DNA of 64,000 bases, taken from Ignavibacteriota bacterium. Its GTDB lineage: Bacteria; Bacteroidota; Ignavibacteria; UBA10030; UBA6906. The position numbers and the translations under genes were made by a program. Shown here piece by piece: positions 1 through 8,297 of the stretch. The notes beneath the pieces are model-generated. The model had not been told where the DNA came from, did not search any database, and worked only from the letters and a program-made list of their open reading frames with translations. The DNA lies in contig JADJHP010000021.1 in assembly GCA_016707525.1 (NCBI GenBank), positions 111,661-175,660 on the forward strand, given 5' to 3'. Within the stretch, counting starts at the first letter, position 1. Each line of letters starts with the position of its first letter.

Positions 1-1084
1 CCCGCTGACTGTCGCGTCCGCCCCCGGACGTTGTGCGTGGCTGACCGAGATACGCGTGCCATGCGAACAGGGCAGCCCCCAGTGCGCCGCCGGCATCACC
101 GGCCGCGGGCTGGATCCAGATATCATCGAAGGGCCCTTCCCGCAGCACGCGGCCATTGCCCACGCAGTTGAGTGCCACGCCGCCGGCGAGGACGAGGTTC
201 TTCTCGCCGGTGACCTTGTGCACGTGCCGCACGGCACGGAGCATGATCTCTTCGGTCACCTCCTGCAGCGAACGCGCCAGGTCCATTTCCCGCTGTGTGA
301 GCTTCGACTCGGGTTTCCGCGGCGGGCCGTCGAACAGCGCGTCCATCTCCTCCCCGGTCATTTTCAATCCCGCACAATAGTCGAAGTATTTCATGTTCAT
401 GCGGAATGAACCGTCCGGCTTCAGATCGATGAGGTTGTCGAGGATCGTCTGCACATAGCGCGGTTCGCCGTAGGGTGCGAGGCCCATCACTTTGTATTCT
501 GCAGAATTCACCTTGAAGCCCGTGAAGTAGGTGAACGCGGAATAGAGCAAACCCAGCGAATGCGGAAAATCCATCTCACCGAGGAGGGTCAGGGTGTTGT
601 CGACCCCCCTGCCGTAGCTCGTGGTGGCCCATTCTCCTACGCCATCCATCGTAAGGAAGGCAGCGCGCTGGAATGGCGACGGGTAGAAGGCGGACGCAGC
701 ATGCGATTCATGATGCTCGAGGAAGAGGAGCGGCACCTTTTCACCGAGGTTGTCGGTGATCAGGGAGGGCATCCACAGTTTTTCCTTGAGCCAGAGCGGC
801 AGGGCCATCAGGAATGACGAGATCCCGAGTGGCGCCGTCGCCAGATAGGTCTCCAGGATCCGTTCGAATTTGACGAGGGGCTTGTCATAGAACGCGACGT
901 GTGCGATGTCGCGTGCCGAGATCCCCGCTTCGGCCAGGCAGTACGCGATCGCCTGGGCCGGGAAGGCTGAATCATGGCGTATGCGTGTGAACCGCTCTTC
1001 CTGGGCGGCCGCAACGATCACGCCATCCTTGATGAGCGCAGCAGCGCTGTCATGATAGAAGCATGAGAGGCCGAGTATGTACAT
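1..1084 (-). CDS. Carbamoyltransferase, NodU/CmcH family (3' end cut by window edge)
   Basis: Transfers a carbamoyl group from carbamoyl phosphate to a sugar hydroxyl, here probably on an exopolysaccharide building block. About 361 residues are visible. The protein opens MYILGLSCFYHDSAA, the usual N-terminus of the family, and carries HESHAASAFYPS (about 125-136), MGLAPYGEP (200-208) and, near the cut, LAGGVALNCVGNGR and IQPAAGDAGGALGAAL, the ATP/carbamoyl-adenylate site of the Kae1-like fold. The start is ATG at 1084; an ATG two codons upstream (1090) is possible, but the AGG at 1091-1093 fits 1084 better. It lies 27 nt downstream of the WecA-like gene and is probably the last visible gene of the leftward operon. 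The C-terminal carbamoyltransferase domain lies outside the window. Confidence 0.9.
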   Translation of the reverse strand, partial: MYILGLSCFYHDSAAALIKDGVIVAAAQEERFTRIRHDSAFPAQAIAYCLAEAGISARDIAHVAFYDKPLVKFERILETYLATAPLGISSFLMALPLWLKEKLWMPSLITDNLGEKVPLLFLEHHESHAASAFYPSPFQRAAFLTMDGVGEWATTSYGRGVDNTLTLLGEMDFPHSLGLLYSAFTYFTGFKVNSAEYKVMGLAPYGEPRYVQTILDNLIDLKPDGSFRMNMKYFDYCAGLKMTGEEMDALFDGPPRKPESKLTQREMDLARSLQEVTEEIMLRAVRHVHKVTGEKNLVLAGGVALNCVGNGRVLREGPFDDIWIQPAAGDAGGALGAALFAWHAYLGQPRTTSGGGRDSQR

Positions 1085-1111
1085 GGGCATCCTGTGTGTG
1101 GTGATCGATGA

Positions 1112-3067
1112 TCATTGATGCTGATGAATGTTGCTGAGCGCGTCCGCTCCTCCGGGCCACGGAACGGCCTTGGTGTCCCCGGCAGGTTCTCCGGGAGCCA
1201 CGATCTCGTCAAATCGCACATTGAACCGCCGGATCGAGAGTCCGAGCTCGCGGGCCTTCTTCGTCAGACGCCTGTAGACCTCCGGCTTGATATCATCCCC
1301 CGACAACAGGACTTCCTTGATCATCCGCCGGTTGACAAGCTGTTCCAGCTTCCAGTGGCCGCCGAACACCGGGTACCCGTTCAGTCGCTTCCCTTCGACG
1401 CTTGGCCTGTCGTCCAGGAAGCCCGCAGGCGACACGATCTCCAGCTCAGATTCCAGGATGCGTTGCAGGGCGAAGACCCCATTCCGGTCCGCACCATAGA
1501 TCAGCACCTTCCGTGTACCCTCCCTGTTCTTCCGGAAGATGTGCGAAAGGACGCGGAAGGAGAACCGCGAGCTGACCGCAAGCGTGAGGAGGATGTAGAA
1601 GTCCAGCAGGATGGTTGTCAGGTCGACGTACGGTACGTGGAACGGCAGCAGCGCATAGATGGTGCCACACAGGGCGACCGCAACGAAGACGGTCTTGCTG
1701 ATCGAGAGGCCATCGGCCAGGCTGAACTGCCGCAGCGAGAAGCGGTACGTTCCCATGGCCCAGAACACCAGAAATTGGATGCACGCGGTGATCGTCACAG
1801 TGGTCACCAGGTCAGGATCGAGGATCCGCGAATGCCGTGCACCGTCGTGGATCATGTATGCGCCTGCGAACGCCACGATGATGAAGACGATATCGAGGAA
1901 TACCTGGAACACGTTCCTGTTCACGACCTGGGTGTCGAAGAGCGGCAGGAAGATCCCGTTCTGCAACAGGGCGATCTCCTGGTACCGCAACTGCCGCACA
2001 CCCACGACGAGGGCGATACCCACGACAACGAGGACAAAGACCGCGTCCGCATTGTTCGCGAGCGTGATGACGAAGGCCCCCGCACCCAGGAGGCAGGAGA
2101 CCAGGTACAGGACAAGCACGGCATGGCGCTGGGAGAACCCGCGCGCCAGGAGCTGGTGATGGATGTGGCCCCGGTCCGGCACGAACATGGAATTCCACCA
2201 CTTCCCCCGGGCGGGCGCCGCGCCGGCGGAGGGCAGGAGCGACCGGAGGAGGCGCCGCAGCATGGAGAGCAACGTATCCATGATCGGCAGGCCAAGAGCC
2301 ACGATCGGTATCATGATCGCGAACGCGGTGGTACTCTTCGTCGAGCTTTGCAGCGACAGGACCGCAAGCATGAAGCCCAGGAACAGGCTGCCGGAGTCGC
2401 CGAGGAACACGCGTGCCGGATTGAAATTGTACCGCAGGAAGCCCAGTACGGCACCGGCAAGGATCAGGGCCACCACGGCGGTACCGACATCCTCATGCAT
2501 GATCGCGATGGGGACCATGGTCAGAAGCGCGATCGCAGAGACACCGGAGGCAAGGCCGTCCAGTCCGTCGATCAGATTGATCGCATTCGTCACCCCCACG
2601 ATCCAGAGCACCGTCACGATGTAATCGAATGCACCGAGGTCGAGTTTGCCATCGCCGAACGGATCCGTGATCCCCGAGACGTGGAAGCCGGCGAGATACA
2701 CGACGGAGCTCAGCAGAAGCTGCACGAGAAACTTCTGCTTCGGCCGGAGTTCGCGGATATCATCCCAGACACCAAGGAGCACAACCACGATGAGGGCGAT
2801 GGCAAGGGTGATCCCCTGCTGGCCCGTTGCCCAGACGGGGAATTGAAGCACGCGTTCGAACATCATCACGAGAACAACGGAGATACCGAACGCGATGCTG
2901 ACGGCAACGCCGCCAAGGCGGGGCGTCGGCGTGCTGTGCGCCTTGCGGGCACCCGGACGGTCGATGGCCCCGATCACATGGGCAAGCCGGATCACCGCCG
3001 GCGTGATCAGCAGGGTGATGACGAGGGGAATGGCAAAGACCAGGGCCAGATGGAATGCGATCGGCAT
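1112..3067 (-). CDS. WecA/TagO-type sugar-1-phosphate transferase fused to a CapD-like N-terminal half
   Basis: Predicted to start repeat-unit assembly by moving a sugar-1-phosphate from a UDP-sugar to undecaprenyl phosphate in the inner membrane. Residues 1-330 form a PNPT transferase: LGVWDD (98-103), NLIDGLDGLASG (164-175), FLGDSGSLFLGF (221-232) and the HIHH motif (301-304) that marks WecA/TagO rather than MraY. Residues about 380-650 add four more membrane helices and a Rossmann-like segment starting KVLIYGADRNG, which resembles the N-terminal half of CapD/WbpM-type proteins without the dehydratase catalytic domain. It starts 6 nt after the AAA+ gene ends. The transferase call is strong; the role of the extra half is unknown, possibly nucleotide sensing or scaffolding. 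Confidence 0.88.
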   Translation of the reverse strand: MPIAFHLALVFAIPLVITLLITPAVIRLAHVIGAIDRPGARKAHSTPTPRLGGVAVSIAFGISVVLVMMFERVLQFPVWATGQQGITLAIALIVVVLLGVWDDIRELRPKQKFLVQLLLSSVVYLAGFHVSGITDPFGDGKLDLGAFDYIVTVLWIVGVTNAINLIDGLDGLASGVSAIALLTMVPIAIMHEDVGTAVVALILAGAVLGFLRYNFNPARVFLGDSGSLFLGFMLAVLSLQSSTKSTTAFAIMIPIVALGLPIMDTLLSMLRRLLRSLLPSAGAAPARGKWWNSMFVPDRGHIHHQLLARGFSQRHAVLVLYLVSCLLGAGAFVITLANNADAVFVLVVVGIALVVGVRQLRYQEIALLQNGIFLPLFDTQVVNRNVFQVFLDIVFIIVAFAGAYMIHDGARHSRILDPDLVTTVTITACIQFLVFWAMGTYRFSLRQFSLADGLSISKTVFVAVALCGTIYALLPFHVPYVDLTTILLDFYILLTLAVSSRFSFRVLSHIFRKNREGTRKVLIYGADRNGVFALQRILESELEIVSPAGFLDDRPSVEGKRLNGYPVFGGHWKLEQLVNRRMIKEVLLSGDDIKPEVYRRLTKKARELGLSIRRFNVRFDEIVAPGEPAGDTKAVPWPGGADALSNIHQHQ

Positions 3068-3073
3068 AGGTGA

Positions 3074-3946
3074 CTATCCCTTCCGCCCGAATTCTTCGTG
3101 GAGATACGGAGGCAGGTGCTCGGGCAGGATCGCATCCCCCCCGCACATGACAGCGGCATACTCGACGGCATTCCTGAGGTGACGGAGGTTTCCCGGCCAG
3201 TCGAACTCCCGGCACACGCGGAGCGCCTCCTGCGAGAAGCGCACCGGCGACATGCCGGGACGGGCCTCGACATCTCCCAGGAACGTCTCGATCAGCATCG
3301 GGATATCTTCCCGCCGCTTGCGCAGCGGCAACAATTCCACATGGATCGGGCTGAGCCGGTGCAACAGGCCGTCGGGGAAGGCCCGGAGGCCGCGTGCGTC
3401 ACCGGCCGGCTGCGTCATGGTGGAGATCAGCCGCACGTTGAGCGTGACATCATCGGATCCCGCGATCCGCCGGAGGGATTGGAACTCGACCGCACGAAGC
3501 ATGCGCAACAGGAGCGCAGGAGGGACGGCACCGATCTCATTCAGCAGGATAGTACCGTCGTTCGCGCGTTCCATGGCACCCGGCTTGATATCCACCTCAC
3601 GCCACTGGACGGACTCATATCCGAAGACCTCGCGTTCAAGCTCCTCCGGCGTCAGTGCCGAACATTCCACGGTCACGAAGCGTCCTACGGCACGAGGGCT
3701 CGCCTGGTGGATCATGTGCGCAACCCACTCCTTCCCTGTTCCGCTCTCCCCCAGCAGGAGGACATTGACATGACTCGCGGCCACACGGCGGATGGTCTCC
3801 ACGATCTCTTTCATGGCAGGATTGCGGGACCGGTCAAAGATATGTTCCCATGATGGCCGCAGGACAGGTCCACGCTGCCCGTGAAGCGAGAGCAAGGGCA
3901 CCGGTTCGGGATGCCGGTCAGACTTGTGCGAAGATGGTGTCTTCAT
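3074..3946 (-). CDS. Degenerate NtrC-type AAA+ protein without GAFTGA or DNA-binding domain
   Basis: 290 residues with the fold order of a sigma-54 activator AAA+ domain: Walker A GESGTGKE (66-73), the ECSALTPEELEREVFGY stretch, a Walker B region (NEIG, 136-139), a sensor region and the C-terminal FDWPGNLRHLRNAVEY helix. Several hallmarks are missing. GAFTGA is absent (the segment after FGYES reads VQWREVDIKPG), the Walker B Asp is Asn, the sensor I Asn is Thr (STMT), and the first arginine of FRxDLYYRL is Pro. There is no receiver domain and no HTH. The start ATG at 3946 overlaps the stop of the barrel gene (ATGA). It probably no longer activates sigma-54 and could be a regulatory remnant or an antagonist of a real activator. 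Confidence 0.8.
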   Translation of the reverse strand: MKTPSSHKSDRHPEPVPLLSLHGQRGPVLRPSWEHIFDRSRNPAMKEIVETIRRVAASHVNVLLLGESGTGKEWVAHMIHQASPRAVGRFVTVECSALTPEELEREVFGYESVQWREVDIKPGAMERANDGTILLNEIGAVPPALLLRMLRAVEFQSLRRIAGSDDVTLNVRLISTMTQPAGDARGLRAFPDGLLHRLSPIHVELLPLRKRREDIPMLIETFLGDVEARPGMSPVRFSQEALRVCREFDWPGNLRHLRNAVEYAAVMCGGDAILPEHLPPYLHEEFGRKG

Positions 3947-4869
3947 AGGTCGATCACCAGAGCAATACCTCCAAATCGATTCTCCACGGCACTCGGGGCG
4001 AGCGCAAGGTCCAGGCGCGCGCGTGAATACCTGAACCCGATGCCATAGCGTGCCACACGTTCCACCGATCCGACCTTGAACCCGACCCTGAATGCCATCC
4101 AGGACACGGGACTGATCTCGAGGCCACCTTTCGTACTGAACTGCGACACTCCCGGGAAATTCCTTTGCGTTGCCAGCGTCAGAGTCACCACCGGGTCCTT
4201 TGCACGTGGAGGATAGGTCATCGTGGCACCGATCTCCAGGTACTGCGCAAGATCGGGTTCCCAGAGGATCCCGCTTTGTGCATTGGAGTACCAGTAGGTC
4301 ACCCCCCGTACCGCACCGTATGTCAGTCCATAGGAGATACCGGGCGATGGATAGTAGAACACACCCAGAAGCCCCCACCCGGTGGTCTTGCGCGCGGTAC
4401 CGATCGTCATGTCCCGCACTCCCGCGATCATCCCAACGCTGATCGTCGGCAGGAGCAGATACGAAAGCGCTGCATCACCGCCGATCCCCTTGAACTCCGT
4501 CGTGGGTCCGCCCTCGGGGGTCAACGTCCCGCCATGCATCACCAGCGCATTGACCCCCAGGGAGAATTCGGCGTTGCGGAATACGGCGGCGCTCACCTGC
4601 TCGGTCTTGGCGTGGGTCCCGGGGTCACTGATGTGCGTGAGCACGATGTTCTGGTATCGGAGGAACGCAAGGCTGCCGGGATTCCAGAACATGGCTGTCA
4701 CATCCCGGGCATCCGCGTTCGCAGCATCCGCCAGGCCGGCCGGCCTCATGCTGATCGCCGAGGGACGGAAGGTGTGATAGTACGGGGTCTGGGCTGATCC
4801 GGCCACGGTGACCATCATCGTGGCGACAGCGGCAAGGATCACGGTTCGCACGGGGTTCATGGTCGTCAT
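3943..4869 (-). CDS. PorV/PorQ-like outer-membrane beta-barrel protein
   Basis: 308 residues with a cleavable signal peptide (about 1-26, ending AGSAQ). The next segment contains GLADAANADARDVTAMFWNP, the 'gene-product aligned to membrane, WNP' signature of the PorV/PorQ/UPF0164 family of 14-strand barrels. The rest alternates short hydrophobic strands and Gly-rich turns and ends with a hydrophobic strand (GGIALVIDL). PorV itself is a shuttle of the type IX secretion system; other family members have unknown roles. Here the gene sits between Wza and the AAA+ gene with 4-nt overlaps on both sides, so it is co-translated with the export machinery. A role in outer-membrane passage or anchoring of the polysaccharide is inferred from context only. 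Confidence 0.7.
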   Translation of the reverse strand: MTTMNPVRTVILAAVATMMVTVAGSAQTPYYHTFRPSAISMRPAGLADAANADARDVTAMFWNPGSLAFLRYQNIVLTHISDPGTHAKTEQVSAAVFRNAEFSLGVNALVMHGGTLTPEGGPTTEFKGIGGDAALSYLLLPTISVGMIAGVRDMTIGTARKTTGWGLLGVFYYPSPGISYGLTYGAVRGVTYWYSNAQSGILWEPDLAQYLEIGATMTYPPRAKDPVVTLTLATQRNFPGVSQFSTKGGLEISPVSWMAFRVGFKVGSVERVARYGIGFRYSRARLDLALAPSAVENRFGGIALVIDL

Positions 4870-5576
4870 CGGATGATCGCAAAGATCCCAAAGAGCACGA
4901 TCACGTCGCGAAGGAGATCGGCAAAGTCCCTGATAACGTTCTCTTCCCGCGGAACGTACATGAGATCTCCCGGGTAGATCAACGGGAGCGTTTCATTCCG
5001 TCCGGGAAGCGTTGCAAGAGATGCGGAGAGGTCCAATTCCACGGTCGACTCGCTGTCCCCTCCCCGGAAGACGCGCACGTGACGCAGGTCGGCGTTCGCC
5101 GACGGCCCTCCCGCGAACGCCAGTGCCTGGAAGGGCGAGACGGGCGTCGTCGACACGAACGTCCCCTGGCTGGTCACCGATCCCAGGATGACGAGCTTCT
5201 GCTCCAGCGCACCTTTGATCCTGATCGATGGCCGCACGGTGCTCGTCACATAGCTCGAGAGGCGTTTGCCGATGGTCTCATTCAATTGACCTTTCGTTGC
5301 ACCCCGGGCCGGCGTGTCGCCGATGACAGGTAGCGTGATCATGCCATCTTCACGGACGGTTTCCGTGACGTTGAACTCCGGATAATCGGGGACCGAGATC
5401 TCCACCTGATCGCCCGCTTGAATGACATACTCCTCTGAGTCCGTCGTCATGCGCTTCCGCTCGACGGACCATGACGTGATGTCCCTCGTGAGGTACTGGT
5501 CGGAACCGCACCCCGCGGTGAACAACAGCAACGTGAACAGCAGATGGCGTGCAACTCGATACCGGGTGTATGTCAT
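4866..5576 (-). CDS. Wza-like polysaccharide export lipoprotein
   Basis: 236 residues. It is predicted to form the outer-membrane/periplasmic export channel for the exopolysaccharide. A lipoprotein signal ends at Cys23 (TLLLFTAGC). Then come a Poly_export domain (EEYVIQAGDQVEISVPDYPE, then VREDGMITLPVIGD) and a SLBB domain (VILGSVTSQGTF, PFQALAFAGGPS, LIYPGDLMYVP), and a hydrophobic tail (FADLLRDVIVLFGIFAIIR). It is shorter than E. coli Wza, with one SLBB repeat. ATG 5576 was chosen because it gives a clean lipoprotein signal; longer in-frame extension reaches 5879 but has no signal and crosses the control region. It is the first gene of the leftward operon. Confidence 0.9.
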   Translation of the reverse strand: MTYTRYRVARHLLFTLLLFTAGCGSDQYLTRDITSWSVERKRMTTDSEEYVIQAGDQVEISVPDYPEFNVTETVREDGMITLPVIGDTPARGATKGQLNETIGKRLSSYVTSTVRPSIRIKGALEQKLVILGSVTSQGTFVSTTPVSPFQALAFAGGPSANADLRHVRVFRGGDSESTVELDLSASLATLPGRNETLPLIYPGDLMYVPREENVIRDFADLLRDVIVLFGIFAIIR

Positions 5577-5644
5577 GGATCCGTTCTGGCAGAGATGAAG
5601 ACGACGGGTGATCGGGCCGCGCAAGGATGCGCTCACATGGGTAT

Positions 5645-5660
5645 GACAAGAAGCGTGCCG
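5645..5660 (-). promoter_or_regulatory. Candidate sigma-54 promoter for the wza operon
   Basis: Read on the minus strand the bases are CGGCACGCTTCTTGTC: a GG doublet, ten bases, then GT where consensus has GC (TGGCACG-N4-TTGCW). It would start transcription about 55-60 nt before the wza ATG. It shares GGCACG-N4-TTGT with the rightward box. The fit is good but not perfect, and no start site is known. Confidence 0.4.
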
Positions 5661-5842
5661 ACATGAAGTCACCGCTTTCGTTGCGAACTTTGCAGATGCG
5701 TCAGGAGAAGTGTATCCAGAGGGGACACTCTTCCCGGGGCGAGTGACTCCACAGGGACCATTCGCCGTTTCATGCGATGTTCCCGCGCGGTGAGAATCGT
5801 GCAATGTGCGCAGAGAGCGGGGTTCCGACGGTGGATGGATAC

Positions 5843-5858
5843 TGGCACGTGCATTGTA
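5843..5858 (+). promoter_or_regulatory. Candidate sigma-54 promoter for the wzz operon
   Basis: TGGCACGTGCATTGTA matches the -24/-12 consensus TGGCAC-N5-TTGCA except for C to T at the -12 GC. GG and GT are ten bases apart as required. The expected start of transcription is near 5869, about 40 nt before the GTG start of wzz at 5907. Confidence 0.5.
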
Positions 5859-5906
5859 TCTGAACGGGAGTGTCCACACGTCACACGTACGAACCTTCGA
5901 GGCCCA

Positions 5907-7250
5907 GTGAGTTCACCACAATTCAGCATGCACCAGATCCTGGCCATCGTCCAGCGACGGCGATTCTGGATCATCCTGCCGCTGCTCATTGTCACCGCGC
6001 TGAGTATCATCGGATCCACATTGATGTCCAGACGCTATGAGTCATCCACAACGATCTGGGTGCAGCGGGACGAGATCCTCAATCCCCTGGTCAGCTTCAC
6101 CATGGCCGTCCAGCTCGCGTCCGAGGACCGCCTCCGGACGTTCAATGAGATCGTGTACAGCCGTCAGATGATCGAAGCGCTGCTCGACAGTCTCGATATG
6201 AAGGTGGGGGTGGACACACCTGCAGCGGTGGACGAACTCATCGACAGGACGAAGGCGAGCATACGGACCGACAGAAGCGGGTCCGATTCGTTCACCATGA
6301 CCTTCGCAGACACCGATCCCGTGCGTGCCCAGCGCGCCGTCACGCTCCTCGCCAACATGTTCATCCAGTCCCGCCTGAGCGCGGAATTCAAGCGCAACGA
6401 GTACACCGTCCAGTTCTTTGAGAACAAGCTCAGAGAATACGAAGAGAAGTACGGAAGGACCACGGCATCCATGGTCTCCCTTCTGAAGCAGCGTTCGAAA
6501 GAGTCACCGGGAGGCGTCGCGTCGTTCACCGGCCGTTTCGACGCTCTCAACGAACGGATCCGCGAATCCTCCGAGCGCATCCGCGAGCGCGAGCGGGCCA
6601 TGGCCAATATCGATCTGTTCCCGGATGCATTCCGGACCGACAGGGGACGTGCAGCCCTCTCTGAGCTCCTGGCCGTGGATGTACCGACCGCCGCCGACCT
6701 GCGCCCTCTCACGCTGGCGTACGATAGTGTTACCTCCAGATACACTCCGCGCCACCCCGAGGTCGGAAAGGTGGAGTCGCGCATCATGGAGGTCCTCGAA
6801 CGCACGCGGGTGATGCTCCGCTCCGAGTTGTCCATACTCACCTCCCGCCTCTCCGAGACCCAGACCACCCGGTCGGAGATCGTCCAGGCCATAACACAAT
6901 CCTCGATCTCACAGACCATGGACCGCGACACCGAGTCCAATTACTCGTTCTACCAGCAGCTCTATAATGACATGCGGGTGAAGGTGGAGCAGGCGCGCAT
7001 TGCACGCGAGCTCGGGTTGAACGCACAGCATGCCTTCACCATCATCGACCGCGCACGTGTACCCACACGGCCGACGAAACCCAACCGTATGCTGATCGTC
7101 GCAGGCGGGATCCTCGCCGGGCTCTTTCTGGGGATCCTGAGCTCTGTGGGGATCGAGATCCTCGATACGACCATCCGCTCACCCCGGGAGATCGAAGCGT
7201 TCGGCAAACCCATCATTGCCCTCATCCCTCAGGGAGTACGTCGCTCGTGA
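5907..7250 (+). CDS. Wzz-type chain-length determinant / polysaccharide co-polymerase
   Basis: 447 residues. An N-terminal cytoplasmic stub is followed by a membrane helix (FWIILPLLIVTALSIIGSTL, about 20-40), a long periplasmic domain rich in coiled coil, the Pro-rich PTRPTKPNR motif before the second helix (about 385-395), and the second helix (VAGGILAGLFLGILSSVGIE). This is the Wzz/GumC layout; it sets chain length in Wzx/Wzy systems, usually together with a BY-kinase, which follows here. The GTG at 5907 has CGAGG four bases upstream; the alternative ATG at 5928 lacks a ribosome site, and the 45 codons further upstream run across the promoter. It overlaps the next gene by GTGA. Confidence 0.88.
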   Translation: MSSPQFSMHQILAIVQRRRFWIILPLLIVTALSIIGSTLMSRRYESSTTIWVQRDEILNPLVSFTMAVQLASEDRLRTFNEIVYSRQMIEALLDSLDMKVGVDTPAAVDELIDRTKASIRTDRSGSDSFTMTFADTDPVRAQRAVTLLANMFIQSRLSAEFKRNEYTVQFFENKLREYEEKYGRTTASMVSLLKQRSKESPGGVASFTGRFDALNERIRESSERIRERERAMANIDLFPDAFRTDRGRAALSELLAVDVPTAADLRPLTLAYDSVTSRYTPRHPEVGKVESRIMEVLERTRVMLRSELSILTSRLSETQTTRSEIVQAITQSSISQTMDRDTESNYSFYQQLYNDMRVKVEQARIARELGLNAQHAFTIIDRARVPTRPTKPNRMLIVAGGILAGLFLGILSSVGIEILDTTIRSPREIEAFGKPIIALIPQGVRRS

Positions 7251-8092
7251 GTACTGACAACGCCTTCGCCCGAGAATCATTTCCGCCCCGGACCAAGCGG
7301 GAACCCGAAACCGACCACGGCCACCATGACGGCAACGGGGCCGACGGGAGCGAGCCCGGCAGTAAACTGATCCGCCTGAAGAAACCCGTCGTGCTCCGCC
7401 CCGATGTCGGTGTCCGGGTCGACAGCACCATGGTCGGCCCCCAATTCTACGATTGCTTCAACTACACCCTCCTCACACAGGGCGACGCGACGGTGAACGC
7501 CGCCATTGCTGTGAGCAGCGCGAACCCCGGCGAGGGCAAGACGCTCACCGCATGCAATCTTGCGATCTCGCTAACGGTCGCATATCAGCGGAAGACGGTC
7601 CTGGTGGACATGAACGTTCACAAGCCACGCCTCCATGAGATCTTCGATGTGCCCGTCGGTCCCGGCCTTCTGGAGGCGGTCGGCGGGAGCCCTATCCACG
7701 TCGCGCGTACGGCGATCACCGACCTCTACGTCCTGACGGGAGGCGTGGTGCGCTCCGGGCTTGCCGGAGGGATCCAATTCACCTTGAACGACGCTACGGC
7801 TCCCCTCGAGCCTTCGTTCCAGCTCGAACAGATCGCGGCCTTCCGCGATGTGGTCTACTCTCTGAAGGAGCAGTTCGACTTCGTCATCATCGACATGCCC
7901 GCCCTGCGCGAGCATCTCGTCCCCCTGCTCTTCACCAATTAGTTGGACGGCATTCTGCTCGTGGTGCATGGCGACAAGACGAAGCACGGCGAGCTCAGCA
8001 ACGCGATCGAGATCGTCAACAAGCACCGCATCCTCGGTTTCGTCTACAATGGCGCGGAACGCCCACGGAGAAACCAGAGGTTTCCCCGATGA
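7247..8092 (+). pseudogene. BY-kinase-like P-loop ATPase interrupted by an in-frame amber codon
   Basis: CpsD/Wzc-C-like tyrosine autokinase fold that normally works with Wzz. From the GTG at 7247 (good AGGGAG site) there are 231 codons: Walker A SSANPGEGKT (90-99), Walker A' VLVDMNVHKPRLH (118-130) and Walker B FVIIDMPAL. TAG at 7940-7942 then ends the frame. In the same frame the sequence continues for 49 more family-like residues (LDGILLVVHGDKTKHGEL ... ILGFVYNG) to TGA at 8090-8092. The usual A' DxDxR is DMNVH, and no C-terminal Tyr cluster is present even with readthrough, so kinase activity is doubtful. Either a real nonsense mutation or a base error. The downstream gene starts in the overlap with the distal stop. 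Confidence 0.8.
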
Positions 8093-8271
8093 TCCCGCTT
8101 GCCGCGTTGTTCGGCGGATATCTCCTTGCGGTGATGATCGGGACCAGGCTTCGCAGCCTGGAAGGCCGGACGGTGATGATCCTGTTTCTCTCCGGCGCCG
8201 TCCAGCTGGTGATCGTCCTCGCCAGCATGTATCTGATGGATCCTCCATCCATGCGGCCCCCCGGCTCTTGA
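8089..8271 (+). CDS. Small membrane protein, two predicted helices
   Basis: 60 residues, not recognised. It starts MIPLAALFGGYLLAVMIG, then a short basic loop (TRLRSLEGRT), then a second hydrophobic stretch (VMILFLSGAVQLVIVLAS), giving a hairpin in the inner membrane, and a Pro-rich tail. The ATG at 8089 overlaps the distal stop of the broken ATPase gene (ATGA), as at most other joints in this operon. That overlap supports it being real and also supports the ATPase frame having originally run to 8092. It lies 26 nt before the polymerase gene. Function unknown; a small partner of Wzz or Wzy is possible. Confidence 0.6.
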   Translation: MIPLAALFGGYLLAVMIGTRLRSLEGRTVMILFLSGAVQLVIVLASMYLMDPPSMRPPGS

Positions 8272-8297
8272 AGAATGCACCGCACGAAACATGAACC

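Larger units (their letters stand above)
5577..5906. promoter_or_regulatory. Divergent control region of the exopolysaccharide locus
   Basis: 330 bp without a convincing gene between wza (leftward) and wzz (rightward). Reading frames from both sides enter it but lack typical start regions. It contains one candidate -24/-12 element for each direction (listed separately) and a short dyad at about 5716-5734 (GTGT...GACAC). Both operons probably start here. Confidence 0.6.

Noticed and set aside
1115..3073. Long plus-strand frame opposite the WecA-like gene
   Set aside because: High-GC shadow: rich in Arg/Asp/His, no motif, and exactly opposite a gene with clear motifs. The same applies to 8016-9890 minus and 23652-25220 plus.
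7940..7942. Programmed readthrough or pyrrolysine at the amber codon
   Set aside because: The family has no special residue here and no context element for readthrough is visible; mutation or base error is simpler.
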